Assembly (NCBI RefSeq): GCF_042677145.1
Contig: NZ_JBHTIT010000001.1
Location: forward strand, 2,046,001-2,110,000
DNA length: 64,000 nucleotides
From: Perlucidibaca wandonensis
Lineage (GTDB): Bacteria; Pseudomonadota; Gammaproteobacteria; Pseudomonadales; Moraxellaceae
Direction: 5' to 3'
The notes under the pieces are model-generated. The model ran no database searches and was not told where the DNA came from. It saw only the letters and a program-made list of their open reading frames with translations. Shown here piece after piece: positions 1 to 9,337 of this stretch (positions are counted from its first letter, which is position 1; the number at the start of each line of letters is the position of its first letter). Both the position numbers and the translations under genes were made by a program.

Positions 1-128
1 AGCAACGGGGCATGACCAGGGGTAATGCCGACGTCGCCGAGCGTGCCGTGTGCCACGACCAAGGTCGCGGCACCAGCAAAAATCGACTCTTTCGCACTGA
101 CGATATCGCAATGAATCGTTTTCGCCAT
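1..128 (-). CDS. atpC: ATP synthase F1 epsilon subunit, N-terminal part
   Basis: Only the first 42 or so codons are in the window; the gene runs off the left edge. The visible N-terminus begins MAKTIHCDIVSAKESIFAG and continues to GDVGITPGHAPLL, the beta-sandwich start of the epsilon subunit. This subunit joins the central stalk of F1 and regulates hydrolysis. It follows atpD after a 45-bp gap, the usual last gene of the atp operon. Confidence 0.95.
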   Translation of the reverse strand, partial: MAKTIHCDIVSAKESIFAGAATLVVAHGTLGDVGITPGHAPL

Positions 129-173
129 GTCTTACTCCTAAGCCCCAGCTGTTAAGCCGCAGGCCTTAGCAAC

Positions 174-1568
174 TTACAGCTTTTTGGATTTCTCGACGGC
201 TTCTTCGATACCACCGACCATGTAGAACGCTTGTTCTGGCAGAGAATCGTAGTCGCCGGCCAAGATACCTTTAAAGCCACGGATAGTTTCTTTCAATGAC
301 ACATACTTGCCAGGTGCACCGGTGAATACTTCGGCGACGTGGAAAGGCTGTGACAAGAAACGTTGGATTTTACGAGCACGGTAGACGACCAATTTGTCTT
401 CTTCCGAAAGCTCATCCATACCCAAAATCGCGATGATGTCTTTCAATTCTTTATAACGCTGCAACACGTTCTGCACACCACGAGCGATCTCGTAATGTTC
501 ATCGCCAACGACCAGTGGATCGAGCTGACGTGAAGTCGAGTCGAGCGGGTCAACTGCTGGGTAAATACCTAGCGAGGCGATGTCACGCGACAACACAACT
601 GTGGCGTCTAAGTGAGCAAATGTTGTAGCTGGCGATGGGTCAGTCAAGTCATCGGCAGGAACGTATACGGCTTGGATCGATGTAATCGAACCGTTTTTAG
701 TCGAAGTGATACGCTCTTGCAGAACGCCCATCTCTTCAGCCAGCGTAGGCTGGTAGCCCACAGCCGATGGCATACGACCCAACAGTGCCGATACTTCGGT
801 ACCTGCCAGTGTGTAGCGATAAATGTTGTCGACGAATAGCAGAACATCACGGCCTTTGCCGTCTTCGCCTTTCTCGTCGCGGAAGTACTCAGCCATGGTC
901 AGGCCGGTCAACGCCACGCGTAGACGGTTGCCGGGTGGCTCGTTCATCTGACCGTAAACCATGGCCACTTTGTCGAGAACGCCCGAATCTTTCATTTCGT
1001 GATAGAAGTCGTTGCCTTCACGAGTACGCTCACCCACACCAGCGAACACGGACAAGCCGCTGTGCGCTTTAGCGATGTTGTTAATCAATTCCATCATGTT
1101 TACGGTTTTACCAACACCGGCACCACCGAACAGACCTACTTTGCCGCCTTTGGCGAACGGGCACAGCAAGTCGATGACTTTGATGCCTGTTTCTAGCAAG
1201 TCTGTACCGCCCGCTTGCTCGTCATACGACGGCGCTTTACGGTGAATCGACATTTTGGTTTCGCAAACGACCGGTTCGCCTTCATCTTCTGGCTCGCCGA
1301 GTACGTTCATGATACGACCCAGCGTGCCTTGACCAACAGGAACACTGATGGGGCCGCCAGAGTTAGCAACGCCCAGACCGCGCTTCAGGCCTTCGGTTGA
1401 ACCCATGGCAATCGTACGCACGACGCCGTCGCCCAGCTGCTGCTGAACTTCTAGGGTTGTTGACGTGGCCTCGACCATCAGGGCGTCATAAACCCTAGGT
1501 ACGCTATCACGCGGGAATTCGACGTCAATGACGGCGCCGATAATCTGGACAATACGACCGCTGCTCAT
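174..1568 (-). CDS. atpD: ATP synthase F1 beta subunit (catalytic)
   Basis: Catalytic subunit of F1, which makes ATP from ADP and phosphate on the cytoplasmic side of the membrane. It has 464 residues, a normal length. The Walker A loop GGAGVGKT lies at about residues 148-155, followed by the GERTREGNDFYHEM segment with the catalytic glutamate and the family signature ALLGRMPSAVGYQPTLAEEM. It lies between atpG (47-bp gap) and atpC and is co-transcribed with them. No anomaly seen. Confidence 0.99.
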   Translation of the reverse strand: MSSGRIVQIIGAVIDVEFPRDSVPRVYDALMVEATSTTLEVQQQLGDGVVRTIAMGSTEGLKRGLGVANSGGPISVPVGQGTLGRIMNVLGEPEDEGEPVVCETKMSIHRKAPSYDEQAGGTDLLETGIKVIDLLCPFAKGGKVGLFGGAGVGKTVNMMELINNIAKAHSGLSVFAGVGERTREGNDFYHEMKDSGVLDKVAMVYGQMNEPPGNRLRVALTGLTMAEYFRDEKGEDGKGRDVLLFVDNIYRYTLAGTEVSALLGRMPSAVGYQPTLAEEMGVLQERITSTKNGSITSIQAVYVPADDLTDPSPATTFAHLDATVVLSRDIASLGIYPAVDPLDSTSRQLDPLVVGDEHYEIARGVQNVLQRYKELKDIIAILGMDELSEEDKLVVYRARKIQRFLSQPFHVAEVFTGAPGKYVSLKETIRGFKGILAGDYDSLPEQAFYMVGGIEEAVEKSKKL

Positions 1569-1615
1569 GGGGTTATCCTCTAAAACTCGTAATGCTATCT
1601 GCAGTGATGCGCGGC

Positions 1616-2485
1616 TTAAACAGCCGCGGCACCACCAACGATTTCGGAAATTTCTTGGGTGATGGCTGCCTGGCGTACCTTGTTGTAAACCAACTGCAAG
1701 CTACGGATCAAATCACCGGCGTTGTCGGTAGCTGATTTCATAGCCACCATACGCGCCGCCATTTCACAGGCCACGTTCTCAATGACACCTTGATACACTT
1801 GGGACTCGATAAAGCGCAACAACAGCGCATCCAAAAGCGGCTTAGCTTCTGGCTCGTAGAGATAATCCCAGTTGTAACTACGCTGACCGAGATCATCGTC
1901 ACCACCTGTTGCCAAAGGCAATAGCTGCTGAAGCGTCGGCTTTTGCGTCATGGTGTTTACAAACTCGTTAGACACCAAATACAAACGGTCAATTTTGCCT
2001 TCGTCAAAGTGCTCTAACATCACTTTGATGCTGCCTATCAACGCTTCTAACGAAGGCTGATCACCCATATGGGTTTTAGCTGCAACCACTTTACCGCCAA
2101 CATTCTTAAAGAATGTCGTGGCTTTGGTGCCAATCAAGCAAAACTCAGACTCAACGCCTTGCTCACGGTAACTGCGAACGGACTGCACCACTTGCTTGAA
2201 CAAGTTGATGTTTAAACCGCCGCACAAACCACGATCAGACGACACAACAATATAGCCAACACGGCGCACCGGGCGTTCGATCAAGTAGCTATGTTTGTAC
2301 TCAGGCGTTGCATGCGCAACGTGAGCCACTACTTGACGAATCTTTTGAGCATATGGCTTACCTGCCACCATACGCTCTTGGGCCCTGCGCATCTTGGAGG
2401 CGGCCACGAGCTGCATCGCTTTCGTGATCTTCTGCGTGCTTTTAATGCTCGCTACCTTGACGCGAATTTCTTTTAAGCTGGCCAT
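1616..2485 (-). CDS. atpG: ATP synthase F1 gamma subunit
   Basis: Central-stalk subunit whose rotation couples proton flow through Fo to catalysis in F1. It has 289 residues, the usual size. The N-terminus MASLKEIRVKVASIKSTQKI and the C-terminal helix ending near RQAAITQEISEIVGGAAA are characteristic of gamma and form the coiled-coil shaft. The SSDRGLCGGLN segment is the conserved Rossmann-like core motif. It follows atpA by 57 bp on the same strand. Confidence 0.99.
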   Translation of the reverse strand: MASLKEIRVKVASIKSTQKITKAMQLVAASKMRRAQERMVAGKPYAQKIRQVVAHVAHATPEYKHSYLIERPVRRVGYIVVSSDRGLCGGLNINLFKQVVQSVRSYREQGVESEFCLIGTKATTFFKNVGGKVVAAKTHMGDQPSLEALIGSIKVMLEHFDEGKIDRLYLVSNEFVNTMTQKPTLQQLLPLATGGDDDLGQRSYNWDYLYEPEAKPLLDALLLRFIESQVYQGVIENVACEMAARMVAMKSATDNAGDLIRSLQLVYNKVRQAAITQEISEIVGGAAAV

Positions 2486-2542
2486 AGCCTCACCGACTCT
2501 TTGCTGGGTGTTGGCTCGGCACTAGGCCGAGCCTCCCGTGGC

Positions 2543-4087
2543 TCACCAGGTTTGGGTGGCCTTAAACTTCTCGATACCGGCACGCAGTGCCGCTTCGATC
2601 TTGCCATCGTAGTTAGCGGTGGCATTGATGTCGTCCATCAGCGCTTTTTCTTCGCTGTTGAAATAGCTGTGCAAGGCGGCTTCAAAATCCAATACCTTGT
2701 TCACTGCAACATCGTTTAAGTAACCTTCGTTGACTGCGAAAATCGACAGCGCCATGTCACCGATGCTGAGTGGAGCAAATTGCTTCTGCTTCATCAGCTC
2801 AGTCACGCGCTGGCCCAATTCTAGCTGTTTACGTGTAGCTTCATCGAGATCAGAAGCGAACTGAGCGAATGCAGCCAGTTCACGATACTGAGCCAAGGAG
2901 GTACGAATACCACCCGACAGCTTTTTGATGATCTTAGTTTGCGCAGCGCCACCAACTCGCGACACCGAAATACCGGCGTTTACGGCTGGACGAATACCAG
3001 CGTTAAACAGCGATGATTCCAAGAAGATCTGGCCATCCGTGATCGAAATCACGTTGGTTGGAACGAAAGCCGACACATCGCCTGCTTGCGTTTCAATGAT
3101 AGGCAGCGCGGTTAATGAACCGGTTTTGCCTTTCACTTCGCCGTTGGTGAACTTCTCTACGTACTCAGCAGACACGCGCGAAGCACGCTCAAGCAGACGG
3201 GAGTGGAGATAGAACACGTCGCCAGGATAGGCTTCACGGCCTGGTGGACGGCGCAGTAGCAATGAGATTTGACGGTAGGCCACAGCCTGTTTCGACAAGT
3301 CATCATAAACAATCAGTGCGTCTTCACCGCGGTCACGGAAATATTCGCCCATGGTGCAGCCGGAGTATGGTGCCAAGAATTGCATGGCTGGTGCTTCAGC
3401 AGCGGCAGCGGCCACGACCGTGGTATAAGCCATGGCACCAAACTCTTCGAGCTTGCGCACCACGTTAGCAATGGTTGATTGCTTCTGACCGACAGCAACA
3501 TAGACGCACTTAATGCCAGAGTTTTTCTGCGCAATAATGGCATCGATAGCTAATGCTGTTTTACCGGTTTGACGGTCACCAATGATCAGCTCGCGCTGGC
3601 CACGGCCAACAGGAATCATCGCGTCGACAGATTTGTAGCCAGTTTGTACGGGCTGGTCGACGGACTGACGCCACCAAACACCGGGAGCTACTTTCTCAAC
3701 GGCATCGGTCAGCTTAGCGTTGATTGGACCTTTGCCATCGATAGGCATGCCCAAAGCATCAACCACGCGGCCTAACATTTCAGGGCCAACTGGCACTTCT
3801 AAAATGCGGCCTGTGCAGCGAGCCTTTTGGCCTTCTTGCAATGTCAGATAGCCGCCTAAAACCACGGCGCCAACAGAGTCACGCTCGAGGTTGAGGGCCA
3901 TGCCATAGACACCGCCGTCGAACTCAATCATTTCGCCGTACATAACGTCGGCGAGACCATGAATACGCACGATACCGTCGGCTACGCCAACGATAGTGCC
4001 TTCGTTACGGGCTTCAACAGACGAATCTAGGTCTGTGATGCGGCTCTTGATCAGCTCGCTGATCTCGGAGGGATTCAGATGCTGCAT
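2543..4087 (-). CDS. atpA: ATP synthase F1 alpha subunit
   Basis: Non-catalytic nucleotide-binding subunit of F1, 514 residues. The N-terminus MQHLNPSEISELIKSRI is the peripheral-stalk contact region. The Walker A loop GDRQTGKT sits at about residues 170-177, and the C-terminal signature region contains PAVNAGISVSRVGG. It is preceded by atpH with a 25-bp gap. Standard member of the operon with nothing unusual. Confidence 0.99.
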   Translation of the reverse strand: MQHLNPSEISELIKSRITDLDSSVEARNEGTIVGVADGIVRIHGLADVMYGEMIEFDGGVYGMALNLERDSVGAVVLGGYLTLQEGQKARCTGRILEVPVGPEMLGRVVDALGMPIDGKGPINAKLTDAVEKVAPGVWWRQSVDQPVQTGYKSVDAMIPVGRGQRELIIGDRQTGKTALAIDAIIAQKNSGIKCVYVAVGQKQSTIANVVRKLEEFGAMAYTTVVAAAAAEAPAMQFLAPYSGCTMGEYFRDRGEDALIVYDDLSKQAVAYRQISLLLRRPPGREAYPGDVFYLHSRLLERASRVSAEYVEKFTNGEVKGKTGSLTALPIIETQAGDVSAFVPTNVISITDGQIFLESSLFNAGIRPAVNAGISVSRVGGAAQTKIIKKLSGGIRTSLAQYRELAAFAQFASDLDEATRKQLELGQRVTELMKQKQFAPLSIGDMALSIFAVNEGYLNDVAVNKVLDFEAALHSYFNSEEKALMDDINATANYDGKIEAALRAGIEKFKATQTW

Positions 4088-4112
4088 GATGCTCTCTTCC
4101 TCGAAGGAATTA

Positions 4113-4649
4113 TCAAGTATTCAGGGTGGCGCGAAGCTTGCCGAGTTTGCCTCGTACGGAGGCATCAATGACTAAGTCACCGGCATGAATCACGGCCCCA
4201 CCAATTAAGCTGGCGTCGACAGCCGTCGTCAGTTTGACCTGACGCGACAGTTTTTCAGTTAGCACACGAGCCATCGCTGCTTGCTGCTCATCACTCATAG
4301 CAAAGGCCGCAGTTACTGCCACATCGACAGCGCCTTCAGCTTGTGCGCGCAGCTCATCGAACAAGCCGCTAATTGCAGGCAATGCGGCTAAGCGCTTGTT
4401 GCCAGCGAGTTGACGAATGAAGTTCTGGCCCTGCTCATTGAGCTGATCAGCGACCACAGCCAATAACGCATCGGCTTGATCTTTAGCGCTAAGCGTTGGG
4501 CGAGCGACATAGGCAGCAAATTCAGTATTTGCAATTACCTGTGCTGCTAGCGCCAGCATGCCTGACCATTCGGCCAACTTGCCTTCGCCCTGCGCCAACT
4601 GAAAAGCGGCCTTAGCATAAGGACGTGCAACGGTCGTTAATTCTGCCAT
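4113..4649 (-). CDS. atpH: ATP synthase F1 delta subunit
   Basis: Stator subunit that links the b dimer to the top of F1. It has 178 residues, typical for the bacterial delta/OSCP family. The N-terminal MAELTTVARPYAKAAFQLA and the C-terminal IGGAVIHAGDLVIDASVRG (conserved GG and D-SVRG elements) identify it. It lies between atpF (18-bp gap) and atpA. Confidence 0.98.
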   Translation of the reverse strand: MAELTTVARPYAKAAFQLAQGEGKLAEWSGMLALAAQVIANTEFAAYVARPTLSAKDQADALLAVVADQLNEQGQNFIRQLAGNKRLAALPAISGLFDELRAQAEGAVDVAVTAAFAMSDEQQAAMARVLTEKLSRQVKLTTAVDASLIGGAVIHAGDLVIDASVRGKLGKLRATLNT

Positions 4650-4667
4650 GACTGTCTCAAACGCCTC

Positions 4668-5141
4668 TTATTTCAGCTCGGTAGCCAAGTTGTCCAGCAT
4701 CACTGCATGTTTGGCGGAATCGATTTCGGCTTGCAAAATCTTTTCTGCGCCAGCAATGGCGAGGCTAGCAACCTGTTGACGCAGACCATCGCGGGCACCG
4801 GCAATTTCTTGCTCAATGTCGGCGCGAGCCTGAGTCAAAATACGTTCTGCTTCAGCGGCAGCTTGTGCTTTCACTTCGTCAGCCACTTGGCTGGCGCGGC
4901 GATTAGCTTGCTCAATCAGCTCAGCTGATTTTTGCTTAGCTGCTTGCAGCTCTTGCGCAACTTGGGCGTGTGCAACGTCCAAATCTTGCTTTGCTTTATC
5001 GGCAGCATTCAGGCCATCGGCAATTAGCTTCTGGCGCTGCTCAAGTGCAGCCATGACTGGCGGCCACACGAACTTCATGCAGAACCAGACAAAGATAGCA
5101 AACGATATTGCCTGGCCTACGATTGTGAAGTTGATGTTCAC
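4668..5141 (-). CDS. atpF: ATP synthase Fo b subunit
   Basis: Peripheral-stalk subunit of Fo, 157 residues. One N-terminal membrane helix (MNINFTIVGQAISFAIFVWFCMKFVWPP) is followed by a long charged, Ala/Glu/Gln-rich helix from about residue 35 to the end that forms the b-dimer coiled coil. There is one copy only, so this is the homodimeric b type rather than b/b'. It lies between atpE and atpH. Confidence 0.98.
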   Translation of the reverse strand: MNINFTIVGQAISFAIFVWFCMKFVWPPVMAALEQRQKLIADGLNAADKAKQDLDVAHAQVAQELQAAKQKSAELIEQANRRASQVADEVKAQAAAEAERILTQARADIEQEIAGARDGLRQQVASLAIAGAEKILQAEIDSAKHAVMLDNLATELK

Positions 5142-5208
5142 GCTATCACCTCTATTCCGGTTTCATTCACGAGCATAGTGCTCGCCGTGGCTCGGGGTTT
5201 AGGCCGAA

Positions 5209-5454
5209 TTACTGAATGAACGGGTTGGCAAACAGCAGGAACAGACCAATACCAACACCAATCATGGTGACGGCGTCGAGCAGACCGGCGACGATGAACA
5301 TTTTAACCTGGAGCTGAGGAGCTAGCTCTGGCTGACGTGCAGTACCTTCTAGGAACTTGCCGCCCAAGATGCCGAAGCCGATAGCAGTGCCCAGAGCACC
5401 CAAGCCAATCAATAGGGCAACGGCGATCAGGTTAAGGCCAATGATTTGTTCCAT
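5209..5454 (-). CDS. atpE: ATP synthase Fo c subunit (proton ring)
   Basis: Hairpin proteolipid of 81 residues with two membrane helices joined by the polar loop ARQPEL. The ion-binding carboxylate is Asp60 in GLLDAVTMIGVG. The glutamine and glutamate of sodium-type rings are not seen, which suggests a proton-driven enzyme. It lies between atpB (49-bp gap) and atpF. Confidence 0.98.
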   Translation of the reverse strand: MEQIIGLNLIAVALLIGLGALGTAIGFGILGGKFLEGTARQPELAPQLQVKMFIVAGLLDAVTMIGVGIGLFLLFANPFIQ

Positions 5455-5503
5455 GTGAGTTTCCTCTTCAGGGTTGGTTCAGAGTTAAAGTTACGGGGTT
5501 TTC

Positions 5504-6352
5504 TTAGTGATCGTGCTTTTCAGAAGCCATGCTCAAGTAAACGATCGTCAACATCATGAACACGAACGCCTGTAGCGTAATGATCAGAATGTGGAAGATG
5601 GCCCAAGGCACAGACAACGTCCACTGCACATACCATGGCAGCAGCGCGATCAAAATAAAGAGCAATTCGCCGGCATACATATTGCCGAACAAACGCAGTG
5701 CTAGCGAGATTGGCTTGGCAATCAACGCGATACCTTCAAGCAAGAAGTTAAACCACGTCAGCCAGATGGTATTGAATGGATGGAAGGTTAGCTCTTTAGC
5801 AAAGCCACCAACGCCCTTCATCTTGATGCTGTAGTAGATAATCAGCGCAAATACTGAGAAACCCATACCCAACGTGGCATTGACGTCGGTGGTTGGCACG
5901 ATTTTAAAGAATACGGCGTGCGCATCCATGCCAAAGAAGTTAACACCGATCATTGTTGCCAATGTTGGAATGAAGTCGACGGGGATTAAATCCATCAAGT
6001 TCATCAAGAAAATCCAAACGAAAATCGTTAATGCTAAAGGCGCAATAACTTTCGAGGTGCCACTATAAGTGTCTTTTACGTTGGTCTGAACGAAGCCGAT
6101 AATTACTTCAACTAAGTTCTGCAGGCCGCCAGGCACGCCCGCGGTCGCATTTTTGGCGGCGCGTCGAAACAGCCAGCAAAATACGATGCCGAGGAAAATC
6201 GACCAACCCATTGTGTCAACGTGAATAGCATTGAAGCCCATTTCAGCAGCTTCTTGAGCCGTATGTGCAAGACCCCAACCGTTTTCCGGGTGATTCCCGT
6301 AGGTCAGGTTGGTGAGGTGATGCTTGATGTATTCGGTGGAATTACCAGCCAT
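5504..6352 (-). CDS. atpB: ATP synthase Fo a subunit
   Basis: Proton-channel subunit, 282 residues with five to six membrane helices. The essential arginine lies in the conserved stretch SLALRLFGNMYAGELLF. The last helix contains LQAFVFMMLTIVYLSMA. The protein ends in a charged SEKHDH tail. It follows atpI by 13 bp. Confidence 0.98.
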   Translation of the reverse strand: MAGNSTEYIKHHLTNLTYGNHPENGWGLAHTAQEAAEMGFNAIHVDTMGWSIFLGIVFCWLFRRAAKNATAGVPGGLQNLVEVIIGFVQTNVKDTYSGTSKVIAPLALTIFVWIFLMNLMDLIPVDFIPTLATMIGVNFFGMDAHAVFFKIVPTTDVNATLGMGFSVFALIIYYSIKMKGVGGFAKELTFHPFNTIWLTWFNFLLEGIALIAKPISLALRLFGNMYAGELLFILIALLPWYVQWTLSVPWAIFHILIITLQAFVFMMLTIVYLSMASEKHDH

Positions 6353-6365
6353 TCGTCTCTACCCA

Positions 6366-6764
6366 TCAGCGCTGCGTGTTTCGGTTGGCCAATGGCACAA
6401 TCCAAGCGACGAGCTGTTCTAATACAAAACCTGTAAACAGCCAAACGGGTTCAACTTCTTTGAAAAAGATGAACACGCTAGCAAAGAGAAGCGCGGTAAG
6501 CAGAAACTTGCCTGCCTCGCCTCTGTAAAATTCTTGCACAATATGTTGTGCCGATGTTGCACCTGCATGACGGAAGGCGCGAAAAACAAAATATGCCTGC
6601 CCTATCACCGCAATGCCAGCACCCGCGAGTGCCGATACGCCTGCAGCCGTGCCATACAGAAGCTGCGCTATCAACCACAACGCCACCATCAGTCGCACTT
6701 GCCATTTCAGTTGCTGCAGCGCGGGCTGATACTGCACCAGCGGCTGGGGCTTACTTCCTGTCAT
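6366..6764 (-). CDS. atpI: ATP synthase assembly protein AtpI
   Basis: First gene of the atp operon, 132 residues. It is a small membrane protein with about four hydrophobic helices, of the family that aids c-ring assembly and is often poorly conserved. Identification rests on length, hydrophobic pattern and position directly before atpB. A sigma-70 promoter is visible about 60 bp upstream. Confidence 0.9.
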   Translation of the reverse strand: MTGSKPQPLVQYQPALQQLKWQVRLMVALWLIAQLLYGTAAGVSALAGAGIAVIGQAYFVFRAFRHAGATSAQHIVQEFYRGEAGKFLLTALLFASVFIFFKEVEPVWLFTGFVLEQLVAWIVPLANRNTQR

Positions 6765-6822
6765 GACTGACTCATCGTATGCGGCTTACTGTTAAACAAG
6801 CCGTTGGCATTGAAGCGGGTGA

Positions 6823-6852
6823 ATTATAGGGGAATTGCTAGCAAAAGGGCAA
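6823..6852 (-). promoter_or_regulatory. Sigma-70 promoter of the atp operon
   Basis: On the minus strand a perfect -10 box TATAAT (6823-6828) is preceded by an 18-bp spacer and TTGCCC (6847-6852) as -35. It points toward atpI, whose ATG is about 60 bp away. The 158-bp gap between the START-domain gene and atpI is the only sizeable non-coding stretch in this part, which fits an independent promoter for the ATP synthase operon. Confidence 0.7.
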
Positions 6853-6922
6853 CAAAACACTCTACAACTCGTCTAAGAAAGTATGATTTTTGCAAAAATA
6901 CGGTCACTTTCACGCCATCGGG

Positions 6923-7564
6923 CTAGTTTGATTGTTCGACCTTGCTCTCAGCCTTTACGTATTTTTCTCGTAGCGCCATTCGCCGCAGCTGTTTCAGTGT
7001 TTGCACAGCATCATCCGCGACATTGTAGTTATACAGCATGGCCGGAATGAGCCCGCCGGGCTCGCCAGAGCCCCACAGCTCTACCTTCACTCGATGCGCA
7101 TCTACGGTCGATACCTTCCATCGGCTTTTCGCGCCGAGCATCCGCACCACGTCTTTTTGCAGAGGATACTTTTCAGCTACCGCCTCAGCCTCAATCACTA
7201 TGCCTTCAGATGTTTTAGTGCGGCGCGATAACAGCACGGCATCTCGAGGACGAAAGGGATACGGCAAGACATAGCGCAGATAAATTATCGCCGCGTCTTT
7301 CTTGCGGCTAATGACTTTTGCCTGAGTCACTCGGGCCAGCCATTCGGGCATGGCAGAGGCATCGGTGAGGATGGCCTCTATGCGCGCCGGCCCACCCTCT
7401 AAAACAGTGACCGCGTAAATATCATCAAACTGAGACCCGCTATGTGCTCGCTGATAGACGCGGATATCGCGCTCTTTATCAGTTTTTTTCAACGCCCAGC
7501 CGTCTGCCTGCGCCCCAAAAGCCAACAGCAGCGCCGCTGCCATGACCATCAGGCGACAGCACAT
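6923..7564 (-). CDS. Periplasmic START-domain (lipid-transfer-like) protein
   Basis: From the chosen ATG (MCCRLMVMAAALLLAFGAQADG) the protein has 213 residues with a signal peptide cut after about AQA. The rest resembles the bacterial START/SRPBCC family: an N-terminal WALKKTDKERDIRVYQR strand, then PEWLARVTQAKVISRKK, and a YPFRPRDAVLLSRR motif typical of the group. These proteins form a hydrophobic cavity, but ligand and role are unknown. The open frame extends upstream to 7603 and would overlap parB; the ATG four bases after the parB stop gives a proper signal peptide and is preferred. It is an extra gene between parB and atpI. Confidence 0.75.
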   Translation of the reverse strand: MCCRLMVMAAALLLAFGAQADGWALKKTDKERDIRVYQRAHSGSQFDDIYAVTVLEGGPARIEAILTDASAMPEWLARVTQAKVISRKKDAAIIYLRYVLPYPFRPRDAVLLSRRTKTSEGIVIEAEAVAEKYPLQKDVVRMLGAKSRWKVSTVDAHRVKVELWGSGEPGGLIPAMLYNYNVADDAVQTLKQLRRMALREKYVKAESKVEQSN

Positions 7565-7568
7565 CGAC

Positions 7569-8456
7569 TTATTTAATGTGCGCAAGGATGCCATCGAGCT
7601 CATCTAGCGAGTTATAAGCGATAACCAACTTGCCCTTGCCACGAGCATTGCAGTTGATTTGCACCGCGGCGCCCAATCGGCCCGCTAAATCGTCTTGTAG
7701 CTTGCGTACATTTGGGTCTAAGGTTTTGCCACCTACCGCTGGCTTATCTTCTAGCAGGGCACGCACCAGGGCTTCGGTATGTCGAACCGATAATCCGCGC
7801 TCAATGACTTGCTGAGCTGCCGCTACTTGTTGATTTGTTGGCAGTGCTAACAGGGCACGCGCGTGCCCCATGTCGAGATCACCATGAGCAAGATTTTTCT
7901 TCACTTCATCGTGAAGGCCAAGCAGGCGCATTAGGTTACTGACCGATGCCCGCGACTTGCCCACAGCATCGGCAACTTGGCCATGATTAAGCTTGAATTC
8001 ATCAGCAAAACGCTGCATTGCTAGCGCTTCTTCTAATGGATTTAAATCTTCGCGCTGAATGTTTTCAATAAGCGCTAAGGCGATCGCAGACTCATCGCTA
8101 AAGTCACGAATCAGCGCTGGCACTGTATCTAGCTGTGCAAGCTGGGCAGCTCGCCAACGGCGCTCACCAGCAATGATTTCGTAAGCTTTATCACCTGTTT
8201 TACGGACAATAATAGGCTGCAAGATACCTTGCGCCTTAATCGACTCAGCTAACTCTTGCAGTGCTTCTGGGTCCATGTCGCGGCGCGGTTGATAGCGCCC
8301 GCGCGTCAGCCACTCGACTGGCAGCTGTTGATATTCGCCCTCTGGCGCTTGGCCGGCAGCTACCGCCTCGACCTCATCTTGCACTTTGCGCACCGTGCCC
8401 AGCAAGGCGTCTAGGCCGCGCCCACCACCAAGCCCGCGTTTCTTTGCTGTTGCCAT
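7569..8456 (-). CDS. parB: Chromosome-partitioning protein ParB
   Basis: DNA-binding CTPase that loads on parS sites near the origin and spreads, helping segregate the chromosome. It has 295 residues. The N-terminal MATAKKRGLGGGRGLDALLG is the ParA-interacting tail. The ParB/Srx core contains GERRWRAAQLA (the CTP-binding GERR box) and ENIQREDLNPLEEA, followed by the helix-turn-helix AVGKSRASVSNLMRLLGL. A C-terminal dimerisation domain completes it. It sits 3 bp after parA. Three parS-like sites lie beyond oriC at 25.6-28.8 kb. Confidence 0.98.
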   Translation of the reverse strand: MATAKKRGLGGGRGLDALLGTVRKVQDEVEAVAAGQAPEGEYQQLPVEWLTRGRYQPRRDMDPEALQELAESIKAQGILQPIIVRKTGDKAYEIIAGERRWRAAQLAQLDTVPALIRDFSDESAIALALIENIQREDLNPLEEALAMQRFADEFKLNHGQVADAVGKSRASVSNLMRLLGLHDEVKKNLAHGDLDMGHARALLALPTNQQVAAAQQVIERGLSVRHTEALVRALLEDKPAVGGKTLDPNVRKLQDDLAGRLGAAVQINCNARGKGKLVIAYNSLDELDGILAHIK

Positions 8457-8459
8457 GGG

Positions 8460-9236
8460 TCAGTCTTCCTTTTTTTTGCTGAGCTTTTCGCGTCGCAGCA
8501 GCTCAGTCGCGAGAGCCAAATAAGCCATGGCGCCACGCGAGTTCTTATCGTACTGCAGAGCTGGCACGCCGTGAGCTGGTGCTTCCGCCAAGCGCACATT
8601 ACGCGGAATCACCGTATTCAGCACTACATCGCCAAAATGGCTGAATAGTTCAGCCGAAACATCAGTCGCCAATGTATTCCGTGGGTCATACATGGTGCGC
8701 AAAATGCCAGCGATGTGCAGCGTAGGATTTGCCGTTTCGCGAACCCTATCAATAGTTTGCGTTAACGCCGCCAAACCTTCGAGTGCATAGTATTCACATT
8801 GCATAGGAATGATGACCGCTTCAGCTGCCACCAAAGCGTTCAATGTGAGCATGCTCAATGATGGCGCACAGTCGATAACCACTGCGTCGTAGCGGGACCG
8901 CAAGGTTTGCAACGCTTGGCGCAAGCGCTGCTCTTTATTCGGCATATCGACCAGCTCAATTTCAGCAGCAGTCAAATCGCCATTGGCTGGCAGCACATCG
9001 TAGCCGCCCGAGCCGGTCAAAATTGCATCAATCGCTGGAATATCCGCGAGCAAAACATCGAGCACTGAGTGCTCAAGATCGTTTTTGTTGATGCCAGAGC
9101 CTGTCGTGGCATTGCCCTGCGGATCTAAATCGACCAACAAGACACGGCGTTTCGTTGCCGCTAAAGAGGCCGCTAGATTGACGCTCGTTGTGGTCTTACC
9201 CACTCCGCCCTTTTGGTTGGCGACTGCAAACATCAT
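8460..9236 (-). CDS. parA: Chromosome-partitioning ATPase ParA (Soj)
   Basis: Deviant Walker ATPase that works with ParB in origin segregation. It has 258 residues from the ATG at 9236. The P-loop KGGVGKTT lies about a dozen residues from the start and carries the signature lysine. VDLDPQGNAT and VIDCAPSLSMLT follow as Walker A' and B elements. The frame is open to a TTG at 9251, but homologues begin just before FAVANQKGG, and a GAGG sequence lies nine bases before the chosen ATG. It is co-transcribed with parB. Confidence 0.97.
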   Translation of the reverse strand: MMFAVANQKGGVGKTTTSVNLAASLAATKRRVLLVDLDPQGNATTGSGINKNDLEHSVLDVLLADIPAIDAILTGSGGYDVLPANGDLTAAEIELVDMPNKEQRLRQALQTLRSRYDAVVIDCAPSLSMLTLNALVAAEAVIIPMQCEYYALEGLAALTQTIDRVRETANPTLHIAGILRTMYDPRNTLATDVSAELFSHFGDVVLNTVIPRNVRLAEAPAHGVPALQYDKNSRGAMAYLALATELLRREKLSKKKED

Positions 9237-9337
9237 ATCCCTTGTCCTCAATCAGCCTGATTTGGCCGCTGTCTTTGCCTCAAGCGCGAATGCTTGAGTG
9301 CTGTATCAATTCGTTGGCGCCGCTTAAATTTGCGCGG

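Noticed and set aside
6886..6899. Palindrome ATTTTTGCAAAAAT near the atp promoter as an operator
   Set aside because: Simple A/T symmetry that arises easily; it lies upstream of the -35 with no other support.
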